Shown one piece after another: positions 13,838 through 20,684 of a stretch of DNA of 20,715 nucleotides; the stretch's first letter is position 1, and each line of letters starts with the position of its first letter. The notes under the pieces were generated by a model that was given only the letters and a program-made list of their open reading frames with translations, did no database searches and had not been told where the DNA came from. A program made the position numbers and the translations under genes. This DNA is from a virus: positions 1 to 20,715 of the IMG/VR virus record IMGVR_UViG_3300008267_010629; one strand, written 5' to 3'.

Positions 13838-14337
13838 ATTTTTCCTTGTTTAATTTCATCAACAATTTGAGCTATGGTTAACTTTCTGCCTAATATATTC
13901 ATTTCATTTCTAACTCCTGGTTGAATTAAATCAATCCAATATAAAAATTCTGGTAGACTTAAAACATATCTAGTTGTATTTTGTATTGTAGGTTCAATAC
14001 CTTGGCTTAATTGTCTTTTAAATACATTTAATATTGTATTAGGAGTAGTAACCCACTCACAAACTTCTATTCTAACTATAGTATAACTTTTATAGTTGTT
14101 TCTAATATACTCTTCAATATCACGTTTGTGTTGTGTGTACCTATCTTGTTTATAATATATTCCTAAATTAGAGAAATAAACTACATGCTTGTTTGTAGGA
14201 ACTGTTTTAAGTAAATTAAACTCACGTTCATATTCTTTTTCATCTGTACATGAACTATTACTAACTCCAGAAGCGAAAAATACAATATCTTCTTTATCAT
14301 TAAGTACTTTAGCTATACTACCATTACCTATTATCAT
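13834..14337 (-). CDS. Small SDR/Rossmann-like protein
   Basis: A 167-residue protein resembling a miniature NAD(P)-binding epimerase. MIIGNGSIAKVL (1-12) is a shortened nucleotide loop (GxGxxA), IVFFASGVSNS (18-28) matches the strand after the loop, VVYFSNLGIYY (52-62) corresponds to the catalytic-Ser strand, and Tyr67-xxx-Lys71 (YTQHK) is the SDR pair. PTIQNTTRYVLSLPEFLYWI (116-135) is typical of the region after the core in RmlD-like proteins. It has lost beta strands and the substrate domain found in full-length enzymes (about 300 residues), so activity is doubtful without a partner. The start ATG lies 7 bases after the small beta-rich gene; the end overlaps the next gene by 4. Rossmann fold likely, function unknown. 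Confidence 0.55.
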   Translation of the reverse strand: MIIGNGSIAKVLNDKEDIVFFASGVSNSSCTDEKEYEREFNLLKTVPTNKHVVYFSNLGIYYKQDRYTQHKRDIEEYIRNNYKSYTIVRIEVCEWVTTPNTILNVFKRQLSQGIEPTIQNTTRYVLSLPEFLYWIDLIQPGVRNEMNILGRKLTIAQIVDEIKQGKI

Positions 14338-14344
14338 AAATTTT

Positions 14345-14569
14345 TTATTTTTCAGTAAAAACTTCTATACATAATACATTTTCATCATTTATCATAACCA
14401 TACTCCCATCAGTACATTTAAATTTAGTAAATTGACCTTGCTTTATCGAAGAAGTTATAATACCATGATATGTTCTTTTAATACCACCAACAAAATGTAT
14501 AATTTGAGTTACTACTTCACCTTGAGTATTAACTGTTGATTTCATATTTGGATATTCTGTATTAGGCAT
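14345..14569 (-). CDS. Small beta-rich hypothetical protein (phage type)
   Basis: A 74-residue protein with no assigned function. Alternating hydrophobic strands (VVTQIIHFVGG, RTYHGIITSSI, FTKFKCTDGSMVMIN, NVLCIEVF) suggest a single small beta barrel or SH3/Sm-like domain. The ATG at 14569-14567 was chosen because it lies 4 bases after the stop of the cupin gene. A longer in-frame start at 14641 would overlap that gene by 68 bases and adds a non-homologous-looking N-terminus. I associate proteins of this kind with marine T4-like phage genomes, but this is a memory-based impression. Its place between a cupin and an SDR-like gene gives no clear functional hint. Confidence 0.6.
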   Translation of the reverse strand: MPNTEYPNMKSTVNTQGEVVTQIIHFVGGIKRTYHGIITSSIKQGQFTKFKCTDGSMVMINDENVLCIEVFTEK

Positions 14570-14573
14570 ATTT

Positions 14574-14945
14574 TTATTTTTGACTATCTCCTTTCCAAAC
14601 ACGATATGAGTCGGAATCAGAGTGGGTTGTTGATACCTCAAATATAGTACCGTCTGTTATTGCTTCTAATTGATGTGGTTGTCCTGGTCTTTGTCTTACT
14701 ATATCTCCAACTTTAAGTTTTTGTTCAACAACTTCGGCTGTTTCAGTATCAATCCATCTGTAAATGAATTCTCCTTTATCAACATACCAAGTTTCATCTT
14801 TAATCATATGGTAATGCATACTAAATTTACAGCCTTTTTTAAATATTAAAAGCTTACCACAATACATTTCATTATTTTCTATAATTAATTCTTCACCCCA
14901 ACCCTTAGGTACTTTACATCCTTCACAAACTATTGGTTTTTCCAT
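14574..14945 (-). CDS. Cupin-domain protein (phosphomannose-isomerase-II-like)
   Basis: A 123-residue single-domain cupin. The metal-binding set is complete: His44, His46 (SMHYH), Glu51 (DETWYV) and His91 (RPGQPHQLEA). The opening KGWGEELIIENN (14-25) and the ending FEVSTTHSDSDSYRVW (102-117) match cupins found next to sugar-phosphate nucleotidyltransferases and in type II mannose-6-phosphate isomerases. A sugar-phosphate isomerase or epimerase role is therefore plausible, but a ligand-binding role cannot be excluded. The start ATG lies 23 bases inside the end of the nucleotidyltransferase gene, suggesting coupled translation and a shared pathway, for example supply of the sugar phosphate that the nucleotidyltransferase activates. 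No other Met before residue 27 could serve as start. Confidence 0.75.
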   Translation of the reverse strand: MEKPIVCEGCKVPKGWGEELIIENNEMYCGKLLIFKKGCKFSMHYHMIKDETWYVDKGEFIYRWIDTETAEVVEQKLKVGDIVRQRPGQPHQLEAITDGTIFEVSTTHSDSDSYRVWKGDSQK

Positions 14946-15324
14946 AATTTAAAATATTAGTTGTTGATTTATCTTTTATTCTATCGAAATATATAACTTC
15001 TTTTATATATTCTACTCCTATAATTGGTTTACCTTTATAGTCACTTCCTATAACCATATAATCTGGTTGGTATTGTTTTATAATATTAATCAATTGTTCA
15101 TCTGTGTCAAATACATCAACACTATTAATATATTTTATAGAGCATAAAAATTCAGCTCTATCTGACAATAAATTAAATGGTCTATTTTCACCTTTAAATT
15201 TTTTAATTCTTTTATCAGTATCAATTCCTACTTTAACACTTCCTAATGTACTAGCGTATTCAAGTAATCTTATATGCCCTATATGCAGAACATCAAATGA
15301 ACCATTTACCCATACTTTTACCAT
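14923..15324 (-). CDS. HldE C-domain-like sugar-phosphate nucleotidyltransferase (RfaE/cytidylyltransferase family)
   Basis: A 133-residue member of the cytidylyltransferase-like superfamily. It shows VNGSFDVLHIGHIRLLEYAS (6-25) with the nucleotide-binding HIGH box at 14-17, VGIDTDKRIKKFKGENRPF (32-50), RAEFL (56-60), DYMVIGSDYKGK (88-99) and the late KSTTNIL (119-125). This pattern and spacing match the C-terminal domain of HldE (D-glycero-beta-D-manno-heptose-1-phosphate adenylyltransferase) better than glycerol-3-phosphate cytidylyltransferase, which has a different C-terminal motif. I chose the ATG at 15324 (MVKVWVNG), which overlaps the preceding stop as ATGGTAA; an in-frame ATG four codons earlier is less compact. 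Together with the PfkB kinase at 828-1565 it would reconstitute a split HldE. GmhA and GmhB would have to come from the host or lie elsewhere. Confidence 0.8.
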   Translation of the reverse strand: MVKVWVNGSFDVLHIGHIRLLEYASTLGSVKVGIDTDKRIKKFKGENRPFNLLSDRAEFLCSIKYINSVDVFDTDEQLINIIKQYQPDYMVIGSDYKGKPIIGVEYIKEVIYFDRIKDKSTTNILNYGKTNSL

Positions 15325-15722
15325 GATATTTCCCAATCTTTAAATTCTGCTGCTAAACAATCGATTTTATAATCTTTTCTACCTCCCATTATCTCTTGGA
15401 TTTGGTTTTTAGCAGTATTACGAATACCATTCAATCCATGTGTTAATGCTAATGCATTAGGACCAGATTTACCACTACGAACATTTGACTCATTATGCCA
15501 TATATGTAAATTCATTTGAGATAATACTATAATTGCTCTAATAGTTTCAGCAGTAATTGGTTCTTTACTTTCATCCAAGTGTAATTGAATGTCATGTACT
15601 ATATCTGCTATTTCTGTTGAGTATTCATTTTTATGTTCTGTAATGAATACTTCTTTTAATTGAGTTATACTTAGTCTATCAATTAATTCACTTAGTGTTG
15701 GTAGATATTTTCTTTCTTTCAT
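15318..15722 (-). CDS. Conserved helical hypothetical protein (marine-phage type)
   Basis: A 134-residue, predicted all-alpha protein: LPTLSELIDRLSITQLKEVF (7-26), EIADIVHDIQLHL, ETIRAIIVLSQMNLHIWHNE and ALALTHGLNGIRNTAKNQI are amphipathic segments, ending CLAAEFKDWEISW. I recall proteins with the LxELIDRLxIxQLKEVFI start and LTHxLNGIRNxAKN core as recurrent, function-unknown genes in marine T4-like phages. No enzymatic motif is visible. It sits inside the glycan block, with a 4-base ATGA overlap to the GMD-like gene upstream and 7 bases shared with the nucleotidyltransferase start. It supports a viral origin for the window more than any other gene here, but that relies on recollection rather than a search. 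Confidence 0.7.
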   Translation of the reverse strand: MKERKYLPTLSELIDRLSITQLKEVFITEHKNEYSTEIADIVHDIQLHLDESKEPITAETIRAIIVLSQMNLHIWHNESNVRSGKSGPNALALTHGLNGIRNTAKNQIQEIMGGRKDYKIDCLAAEFKDWEISW

Positions 15723-16672
15723 AATATGTTATTATAATATTTAATAATCTCATCCATTGTATCTTCAAAATTATATTTAATTTTCCATCCTAGTTTTTTT
15801 AATTTAGATGAATCTCCTTTTAGTTTAGGTACTTCTGATAGATTAGATTCTGTTTTAATACATTGTTTATAATCTAAGTTAAGTTTGGTACAAGTATATT
15901 CACAAATATATTTTATACTATTTAAAGTACCTGTTGATATAATATAATTATCTGATTTTGGTTGTTGTAAAGTTAACCACATAGCTTCTATATAATCTTC
16001 TGCATTACCTATATCTAAATAAACATTTAAATTAGGTATATAATAATTTGGTATAATTCCTTTTTTAATATCTATTATATGTTTAATTACATTATTAGTT
16101 ACTCCTAGTAATGTTTTTGATTTTGGTGATTCATGATTATATAATATTCCATTACTAACATATAAATTATTATTTTCTCTGTAATTATTACTTATATTAT
16201 AAGCAAATAATTTTGAAGAAGCATATGGACTGATTGGGTGAAAAGAGGTTGTTTCTCTCTGAAATCCATCATTATCTATTGAATTTCCAAACATTGCTGA
16301 TGAGCCTGCTTGGAATATTTTAGAATTAGGAGAATAGTTTTTAATATTTTCTAAAAGTATTAAAGTACCTATTAGAGTAACATTAAAGGTATTTAAAGGA
16401 TCTCCATAACTTAATCTAATATTACTTTGTGAGGCTAGATTATATATTTCATCAAAATGATTTATTTCTAATAGAAAACGTATTAATTCATTATTTAATA
16501 AATCTCCATATACTAGTTGAAGATTTTTATTATTAATAATACTATCTAAATTTGTTGTATTAGATTTTTCTCTTAATAAACCCCATACCTTATATCCTTT
16601 ATTTAGCAAAAATTCTGCTAATAAAGAACCATCTTGTCCTGATATTCCTGTTATAAGAGCTTTTTTAGTCAA
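15719..16672 (-). CDS. GDP-mannose 4,6-dehydratase-like SDR with catalytic Glu replaced by Ala
   Basis: A 317-residue SDR of the GMD group: nucleotide loop TGISGQDGSLLAEFLL (8-23), YGDLLNN (55-61), NLASQS (78-83), SPYASSK (148-154) with Tyr150/Lys154, NHESPKSK (179-186) and the GMD-typical LDIGNAEDYIEAMWL (219-233). The catalytic triad segment reads Ser124-Ser125-Ala126-Met-Phe-Gly where GMDs have SSE[ML][FY]G. The general acid/base Glu is therefore gone (GCA codon, one base from GAA), and dehydration should be impaired. Epimerase-type SDRs such as GalE have SSA here, so another sugar-nucleotide reaction is possible. The start is TTG at 16672, chosen because AGGAGG lies 8 bases upstream and the usual MxKKALITG N-terminus begins there. 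It overlaps the GT2 gene by 8 bases. Confidence 0.8.
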   Translation of the reverse strand: MTKKALITGISGQDGSLLAEFLLNKGYKVWGLLREKSNTTNLDSIINNKNLQLVYGDLLNNELIRFLLEINHFDEIYNLASQSNIRLSYGDPLNTFNVTLIGTLILLENIKNYSPNSKIFQAGSSAMFGNSIDNDGFQRETTSFHPISPYASSKLFAYNISNNYRENNNLYVSNGILYNHESPKSKTLLGVTNNVIKHIIDIKKGIIPNYYIPNLNVYLDIGNAEDYIEAMWLTLQQPKSDNYIISTGTLNSIKYICEYTCTKLNLDYKQCIKTESNLSEVPKLKGDSSKLKKLGWKIKYNFEDTMDEIIKYYNNIL

Positions 16673-17321
16673 GACGTTTTCCTCCTCTTAATACAGTATC
16701 ATATACTTTATTTTGATACTCTTGTTTAGTAATATGTTTCATATGATATAATGACCATTCTTCTTCATATGGTAATTCAGTATATGTTTTATACCCAGTA
16801 ACCATTCCATGAACTTGAGGTTGACCTTCAGGATCACGCCACTGAATAGTAGGGTTATTACGATATATACGTTTTTGAGGATCAGGAAAATTAACCCATC
16901 CTTTTTCATTTACTCTCCATCCCCATTTTTGAATATGTTCTTGAGTAAGTTCTTCAACAAGATTAATTCTAGGTACTATAAATACATCTACAGGATTATC
17001 TTCTAATAATGCTTTAATATTTTCTAATAGAAATTCGTTTGGTAATTCGTCAGCATCTATTTGAAAAATATACTCTCCTGTACATTTAGATCCTAAATAA
17101 TTTTTATTAGCAAGCCAATCTTGTTGAAAATCAAAAGGATAATAAGCATAATTATCTCTTTTAAAATTTTCCATAACAGCTATTACTTCAGGAGTAGCTC
17201 TATTTTGATCATAGACAATTATAATTTCATCTTCATCATCTATTCTAGATTTTAAAAAGGTTAATAACCTATCTAATTCTTGGTGTTCAATCCAAGCTGT
17301 TAATCCATAACTAATTTTCAT
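16665..17321 (-). CDS. GT2-type (GT-A) glycosyltransferase
   Basis: A 218-residue glycosyltransferase resembling the WaaE/KdtX-like branch of family 2. The N-terminal strand ISYGLTAWIEHQELDRLL (3-20), EIIIVYDQN (32-40) and DWLANKNYLGSKCTGEYIFQ (68-87) lead to the Asp89-Ala-Asp91 metal/nucleotide-diphosphate motif in QIDADELPNEFL. The later FPDPQKRIYRNNPTIQWRD (145-163) and the ending SLYHMKHI are typical of the acceptor side of these enzymes. It is short but appears complete. It probably adds one sugar to a growing glycan in the cytoplasm; donor and acceptor are unknown. It starts 5 bases after the zinc-ribbon gene, with a weak GGA-containing leader, and its last codons contain the strong ribosome-binding site of the next gene. 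Confidence 0.85.
   Translation of the reverse strand: MKISYGLTAWIEHQELDRLLTFLKSRIDDEDEIIIVYDQNRATPEVIAVMENFKRDNYAYYPFDFQQDWLANKNYLGSKCTGEYIFQIDADELPNEFLLENIKALLEDNPVDVFIVPRINLVEELTQEHIQKWGWRVNEKGWVNFPDPQKRIYRNNPTIQWRDPEGQPQVHGMVTGYKTYTELPYEEEWSLYHMKHITKQEYQNKVYDTVLRGGKRLD
16681..16688 (-). promoter_or_regulatory. Strong Shine-Dalgarno sequence for a TTG start
   Basis: On the minus strand AGAGGAGG is followed by 8 bases (AAAACGTC) and then TTG, the first codon of the GMD-like gene. It is the only near-perfect, well-spaced Shine-Dalgarno sequence in the window; most other genes have plain A/T-rich leaders. It is also part of the Arg-Gly-Gly-Lys codons near the end of the GT2 gene, so its presence could be partly coincidental. 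Confidence 0.6.
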
Positions 17322-17326
17322 AAATT

Positions 17327-17719
17327 TTATTTTCCGTTAAAATAACCAATATAATCTAATGCTTCTATAAAGTCGCGTTCTACAAATTCTTGTTTTGTTG
17401 TCATATCTGCTTTACCATCCTTTGATTGTACAGCTGACCATTTCCAATCTTCTACTGATGTACCTTCAGCAAACACCATTGACTTATCATCTAGCATTAC
17501 GCTATTTGGGTACCAATATTTTCCATCAGTATCTTTAAATCTAAGTGCTTTATATAGTTCTGGGAGTGTAGTTTCCATTTGTTCTAAATTACTTTCTGTA
17601 ATAGTGTTATTGGATGTAAACCCACATCCCATACAAATCCAAATAGTTACTGGTTCTTTTGTTATTTCGCTACATGCATTTGATCCACATCTAGGGCAAT
17701 CTATTAATTTTTCAGTCAT
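17327..17719 (-). CDS. Zinc-ribbon hypothetical protein (phage type)
   Basis: A 130-residue protein with an N-terminal zinc ribbon formed by Cys8-x2-Cys11 (DCPRCG) and Cys29-x2-Cys32 (WICMGCGF). It is followed by an alpha/beta region rich in Trp and Tyr (GKYWYPNSVM, SVEDWKWSAVQSKD) and a C-terminal helix RDFIEALDYIGYF. It has no recognisable enzyme motif. I recall similar proteins in marine T4-like phages, where they are annotated as hypothetical. The ribbon may bind nucleic acid or simply stabilise a small fold. The gene overlaps the 65-residue gene by 8 bases (ATGACTGA) and precedes the GT2 gene by 5 bases. A direct role in glycan synthesis is not indicated. Confidence 0.7.
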   Translation of the reverse strand: MTEKLIDCPRCGSNACSEITKEPVTIWICMGCGFTSNNTITESNLEQMETTLPELYKALRFKDTDGKYWYPNSVMLDDKSMVFAEGTSVEDWKWSAVQSKDGKADMTTKQEFVERDFIEALDYIGYFNGK

Positions 17720-17909
17720 TATTTATTTTATTTGTAGTATTAATATTCCAATTAGTATTATCTAAGGTATATCGTGTCCATTTAGTTGGATCTTCTTCTA
17801 CTTTATCCAATTTTTCTCTTACATCATCCCACTGTTTAGGAGTAAGAGTAAAATTATTAGCAGCTTGAGCAAATCCTTTAAGCCATATTACAAACTCATT
17901 TGGTGTCAT
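17712..17909 (-). CDS. 65-residue hypothetical protein (phage type)
   Basis: A small soluble protein with an amphipathic N-terminal helix EFVIWLKGFAQAAN (5-18), the segment LTPKQWDDVREKLDKVEED (22-40) that would form a second helix, and an Asn/Thr-rich tail. I recall similar MTPNEFxxWLKGF starts with a TPKQWxxI/VxxxL continuation from many marine myovirus genomes, always without assigned function. It begins 14 bases inside the end of the GT-B gene and overlaps the zinc-ribbon gene by 8 bases. A weak AGAAGAT sits just before the ATG. The helix-turn-helix-like layout does not match a known DNA-binding signature. Confidence 0.7.
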   Translation of the reverse strand: MTPNEFVIWLKGFAQAANNFTLTPKQWDDVREKLDKVEEDPTKWTRYTLDNTNWNINTTNKINND

Positions 17910-19218
17910 TATCTTCTACTTTTTTAAGTTTAGGTAATTCGATTTTCTTTAATTGTGGAAGTTTCAATTGAACTGGTTTTGGAATTTTTTCATCAATTAT
18001 TGAAATTAATTTTTCACCCATCTTATCTAAACTAAATTCAGTACGCGAACGATACGATTGTCTTTTTGCCCCATCAAGATATTTATTATAATTTTTATAA
18101 ACATCTTCTAGTACTTCAGCTGCTTTTTTATAATCAACCGTAAACCATCCAGATTCAGGGATAAGCATATTTTGTACTACAGCAGATGGATGAATTTGAG
18201 TAATTTGACCCGGTAGTAATGTGGACATTTCAGCATCTAAGAAATCAATATGGCCACTATAATTTGGAGCAATTACTGGTTTTTGGCTGATAGACGCTTC
18301 AAGTAATGGTCTGCCATATCCTTCACCTTTAGTAAATGATACGTGTGCTTTTATTTTAGGGTGATTATATAATTCATTTACTTCAGTATCTTCTAATTCA
18401 CCATGAAGTAGATATACATTTGGTAATGTACCATCATCACCTACAAAAGCTCGTATTTTATTTATTTTTTCTAATATTTCATCCCTATCCATTATTGAAT
18501 AGGTAGCGGATGATGTTTTTAAAATAAGACCTGGTTTTTTAGTTTTACCTTTGAATGTTTCAAGGAATGTTTTAATTAACATACCTGTGTCTTTTCTATC
18601 TTGTCCTATTTCACCTTGTAACCAGTGACCTACAAATAGATAATTAAATTCTTCATTAATTGTATCTAATACATTTCCCACTTCACTATTTACTACTTTA
18701 TCTAGTTTTTGATATATATTTGTATTAACTCCTTCGAATAATACTTCAACTGGTTTATTTAATTTAATAGTGCCTACTATTCTGTCATCTTGACTTCTGT
18801 CACGTTGCTCAAAAACAGATTGTTCAAATACTTTTTTAGCATGTTCTGATGAAACTAAATTTAAATTCATTCTATTTAGTCCTTCTAACCAACTAGGATC
18901 ACATATTGTAGTTTCAATACCTGCTGTTACACCAATATTAAATTTACCAATAGCTTGAAATTCATTTGGTACTGTGATTTGCATCCAGACATCTGGTTGT
19001 TTAGGTAATTGGGGGTGAGGCCAAATACAGTCTAAAATTTGTTTATGTTCAGGATTATCTTCCTGTAGGAATCCAAATGGAGTAGATCCCCATCTTTGTG
19101 GTAAAATTTTAATATTAAATCTATCTGATTTTAAAAGTGATTTTACAATATCTCTACTACGTGCTCCGTAGCCGCTGTACGTATCAATTGGACAGCTTAT
19201 AAAAAATAGTGGTTTCAT
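17896..19218 (-). CDS. GT4-like (GT-B) glycosyltransferase with a repeat tail
   Basis: A 440-residue retaining GT-B transferase. The N-terminal domain opens FFISCPIDTYSGYGARSRDI (5-24), with the glycine-rich acceptor loop. NYLFVGHWLQGEIGQDRKDT (192-211) begins the C-terminal nucleotide-binding domain. The donor-binding E-x7-E motif is Glu299 to Glu307 (FTKGEGYGRPLLEAS), followed by KPVIAPNYSGHIDFL. The last 25 residues leave the fold: two copies of LPxLKKxE at 420-427 and 428-435 form a Lys/Leu/Pro-rich tail that could bind membrane, nucleic acid or a partner. It starts 5 bases after the preceding GT gene. Activated-sugar transfer in the cytoplasm is confident by family; donor and acceptor are unknown. 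Confidence 0.85.
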   Translation of the reverse strand: MKPLFFISCPIDTYSGYGARSRDIVKSLLKSDRFNIKILPQRWGSTPFGFLQEDNPEHKQILDCIWPHPQLPKQPDVWMQITVPNEFQAIGKFNIGVTAGIETTICDPSWLEGLNRMNLNLVSSEHAKKVFEQSVFEQRDRSQDDRIVGTIKLNKPVEVLFEGVNTNIYQKLDKVVNSEVGNVLDTINEEFNYLFVGHWLQGEIGQDRKDTGMLIKTFLETFKGKTKKPGLILKTSSATYSIMDRDEILEKINKIRAFVGDDGTLPNVYLLHGELEDTEVNELYNHPKIKAHVSFTKGEGYGRPLLEASISQKPVIAPNYSGHIDFLDAEMSTLLPGQITQIHPSAVVQNMLIPESGWFTVDYKKAAEVLEDVYKNYNKYLDGAKRQSYRSRTEFSLDKMGEKLISIIDEKIPKPVQLKLPQLKKIELPKLKKVEDNDTK

Positions 19219-19223
19219 ATAAC

Positions 19224-20684
19224 TTATTTTGCGATTGCGTATTTTACGTAATGTTTTGGTTGTTTAGGTGTTTCTACTTGAATTAATTCGAATCTATGAC
19301 GTGGTTGCCACTTAGCAAAGGTTGCATCGATACCTTCAATAATATTTTTAGCCATATTTTCTGCTGTCATCATTGCTTCATCTGACGTTACCCATTCGTG
19401 AGCCGCCTTACATTGTTTAGCATATAACTCAGGATTTTGTGTTTTATTAAAATATAATTTTTCAATTTGAGAGGCAATATCGAATGGTTCAGCTCTATCA
19501 TCAAATATATAAGGTGTTGGGATAGAACCTACTAATGATAAATTACTTGGGAATACTGGATAGGCCCATTTACCATGTTTTTTATATTTACCTCTATGAT
19601 TTGATCCAAATTCTTCAGTGAATTTAATCCAATTACCTGTTTCATCTTCAAATCTCATTTGATCTTGCATACCACCTGTTACTGTTGCTATAACTGGTTT
19701 TCCACAAATCATTGCTTCAGTTAATGATAATCCCCACCCTTCATTTGAACTAATTAAAGCACATCCATCAGTAGCGTTATATAATAAGTTCATTCCATTT
19801 GCTGGGTATTTATTTTGGTCAAAGATAATATTATATTTTTCTTCGTTGCCAAATAACATTTGCCTTACTGCTTCTAAATCAGTACCATTTTCATCTGCTA
19901 CTTGTGTATGTAATACTAATGCTACTTTCTTTGCTTTATCTTCTGGTAGTTCATCAACAAATATCTTCCAAGCTAACATTAAATCAGGAACGGATTTACG
20001 ACGGATGTTACGCGCATTATATAATAAAGTAAAATCGTAAGTTTTTCCTCCATATAATTGTTTTTTAAATTCTTGTAATGTAAGATATTCAGGATGTTCA
20101 GTTGTGATAGGAAAGAAATGTTTTTCATTAATACCATGTGGAACATACTTAATTACTTTTTCTGCTGCTATTTCTTTTCCTAATACAGCATGATTTATAT
20201 TTTCTGTTTGTTTACTAATTGCTAACAATGCATCACATGATTCATAATAGGATTTATTATACATTGGATAAGGTAGATCATCCCATATATTAAGATAAAT
20301 AATCGGTATTTCTTTTCTAATTTCATGTTCCATTTGAAATAACCAAATCCAATATCTTGGGTCAGTAAACATCATTAATGCATCTGGTTTTTCTATCTGG
20401 ATTAATTGTTTTAGTAATAGAGGATCACCGTATCCATTAACTGGATATAGAGTGACACTAGCATCTTCTATACCAGTTTGTTGATTAGTATCACCATTAA
20501 GATCAAATCGTTTACCTTGATCTGGGTGATTAATAGCTCCTCCAACGTTTACCCAATTGTAGTGATGTGCTGTACCAACTACGAGTTCGCGACCCATTGT
20601 TGCTATACCAGATGTCATTCTGATATCGTCGCATAATAGTAAGATTTTCTTACGTTGTGATTGTGGGATGTAACCTTCTTTCAT
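19224..20684 (-). CDS. GT4-like (GT-B) glycosyltransferase
   Basis: A 486-residue GT-B glycosyltransferase. After a short basic start, KILLLCDDIRMTSGIATMGR (13-32) forms the first strand and glycine loop. KPDALMMFTDPRYWIWLF (99-116) and PIIYLNIWDDLPYP (127-140) are the acceptor-domain strands. YVPHGINEKHFFP (180-192) and LLYNARNIRRKSVPDLMLAW (220-239) start the donor domain, and the E-x7-E motif spans Glu315 to Glu323 (SSNEGWGLSLTEAMICGKPV). A long insertion after VTGGMQDQMRFE carries Gly/Lys/His-rich sequence. I recall this protein type as frequent in marine T4-like phages. The ATG at 20684 forms ATGA with an upstream stop, but this frame stays open to the right edge, so a longer N-terminus cannot be excluded. 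Confidence 0.85.
   Translation of the reverse strand: MKEGYIPQSQRKKILLLCDDIRMTSGIATMGRELVVGTAHHYNWVNVGGAINHPDQGKRFDLNGDTNQQTGIEDASVTLYPVNGYGDPLLLKQLIQIEKPDALMMFTDPRYWIWLFQMEHEIRKEIPIIYLNIWDDLPYPMYNKSYYESCDALLAISKQTENINHAVLGKEIAAEKVIKYVPHGINEKHFFPITTEHPEYLTLQEFKKQLYGGKTYDFTLLYNARNIRRKSVPDLMLAWKIFVDELPEDKAKKVALVLHTQVADENGTDLEAVRQMLFGNEEKYNIIFDQNKYPANGMNLLYNATDGCALISSNEGWGLSLTEAMICGKPVIATVTGGMQDQMRFEDETGNWIKFTEEFGSNHRGKYKKHGKWAYPVFPSNLSLVGSIPTPYIFDDRAEPFDIASQIEKLYFNKTQNPELYAKQCKAAHEWVTSDEAMMTAENMAKNIIEGIDATFAKWQPRHRFELIQVETPKQPKHYVKYAIAK

Noticed and set aside
14570-14641. Longer N-terminus for the small beta-rich protein starting at 14641
   Set aside because: It would overlap the cupin coding region by 68 bases, and the downstream ATG at 14569 sits just after the cupin stop.
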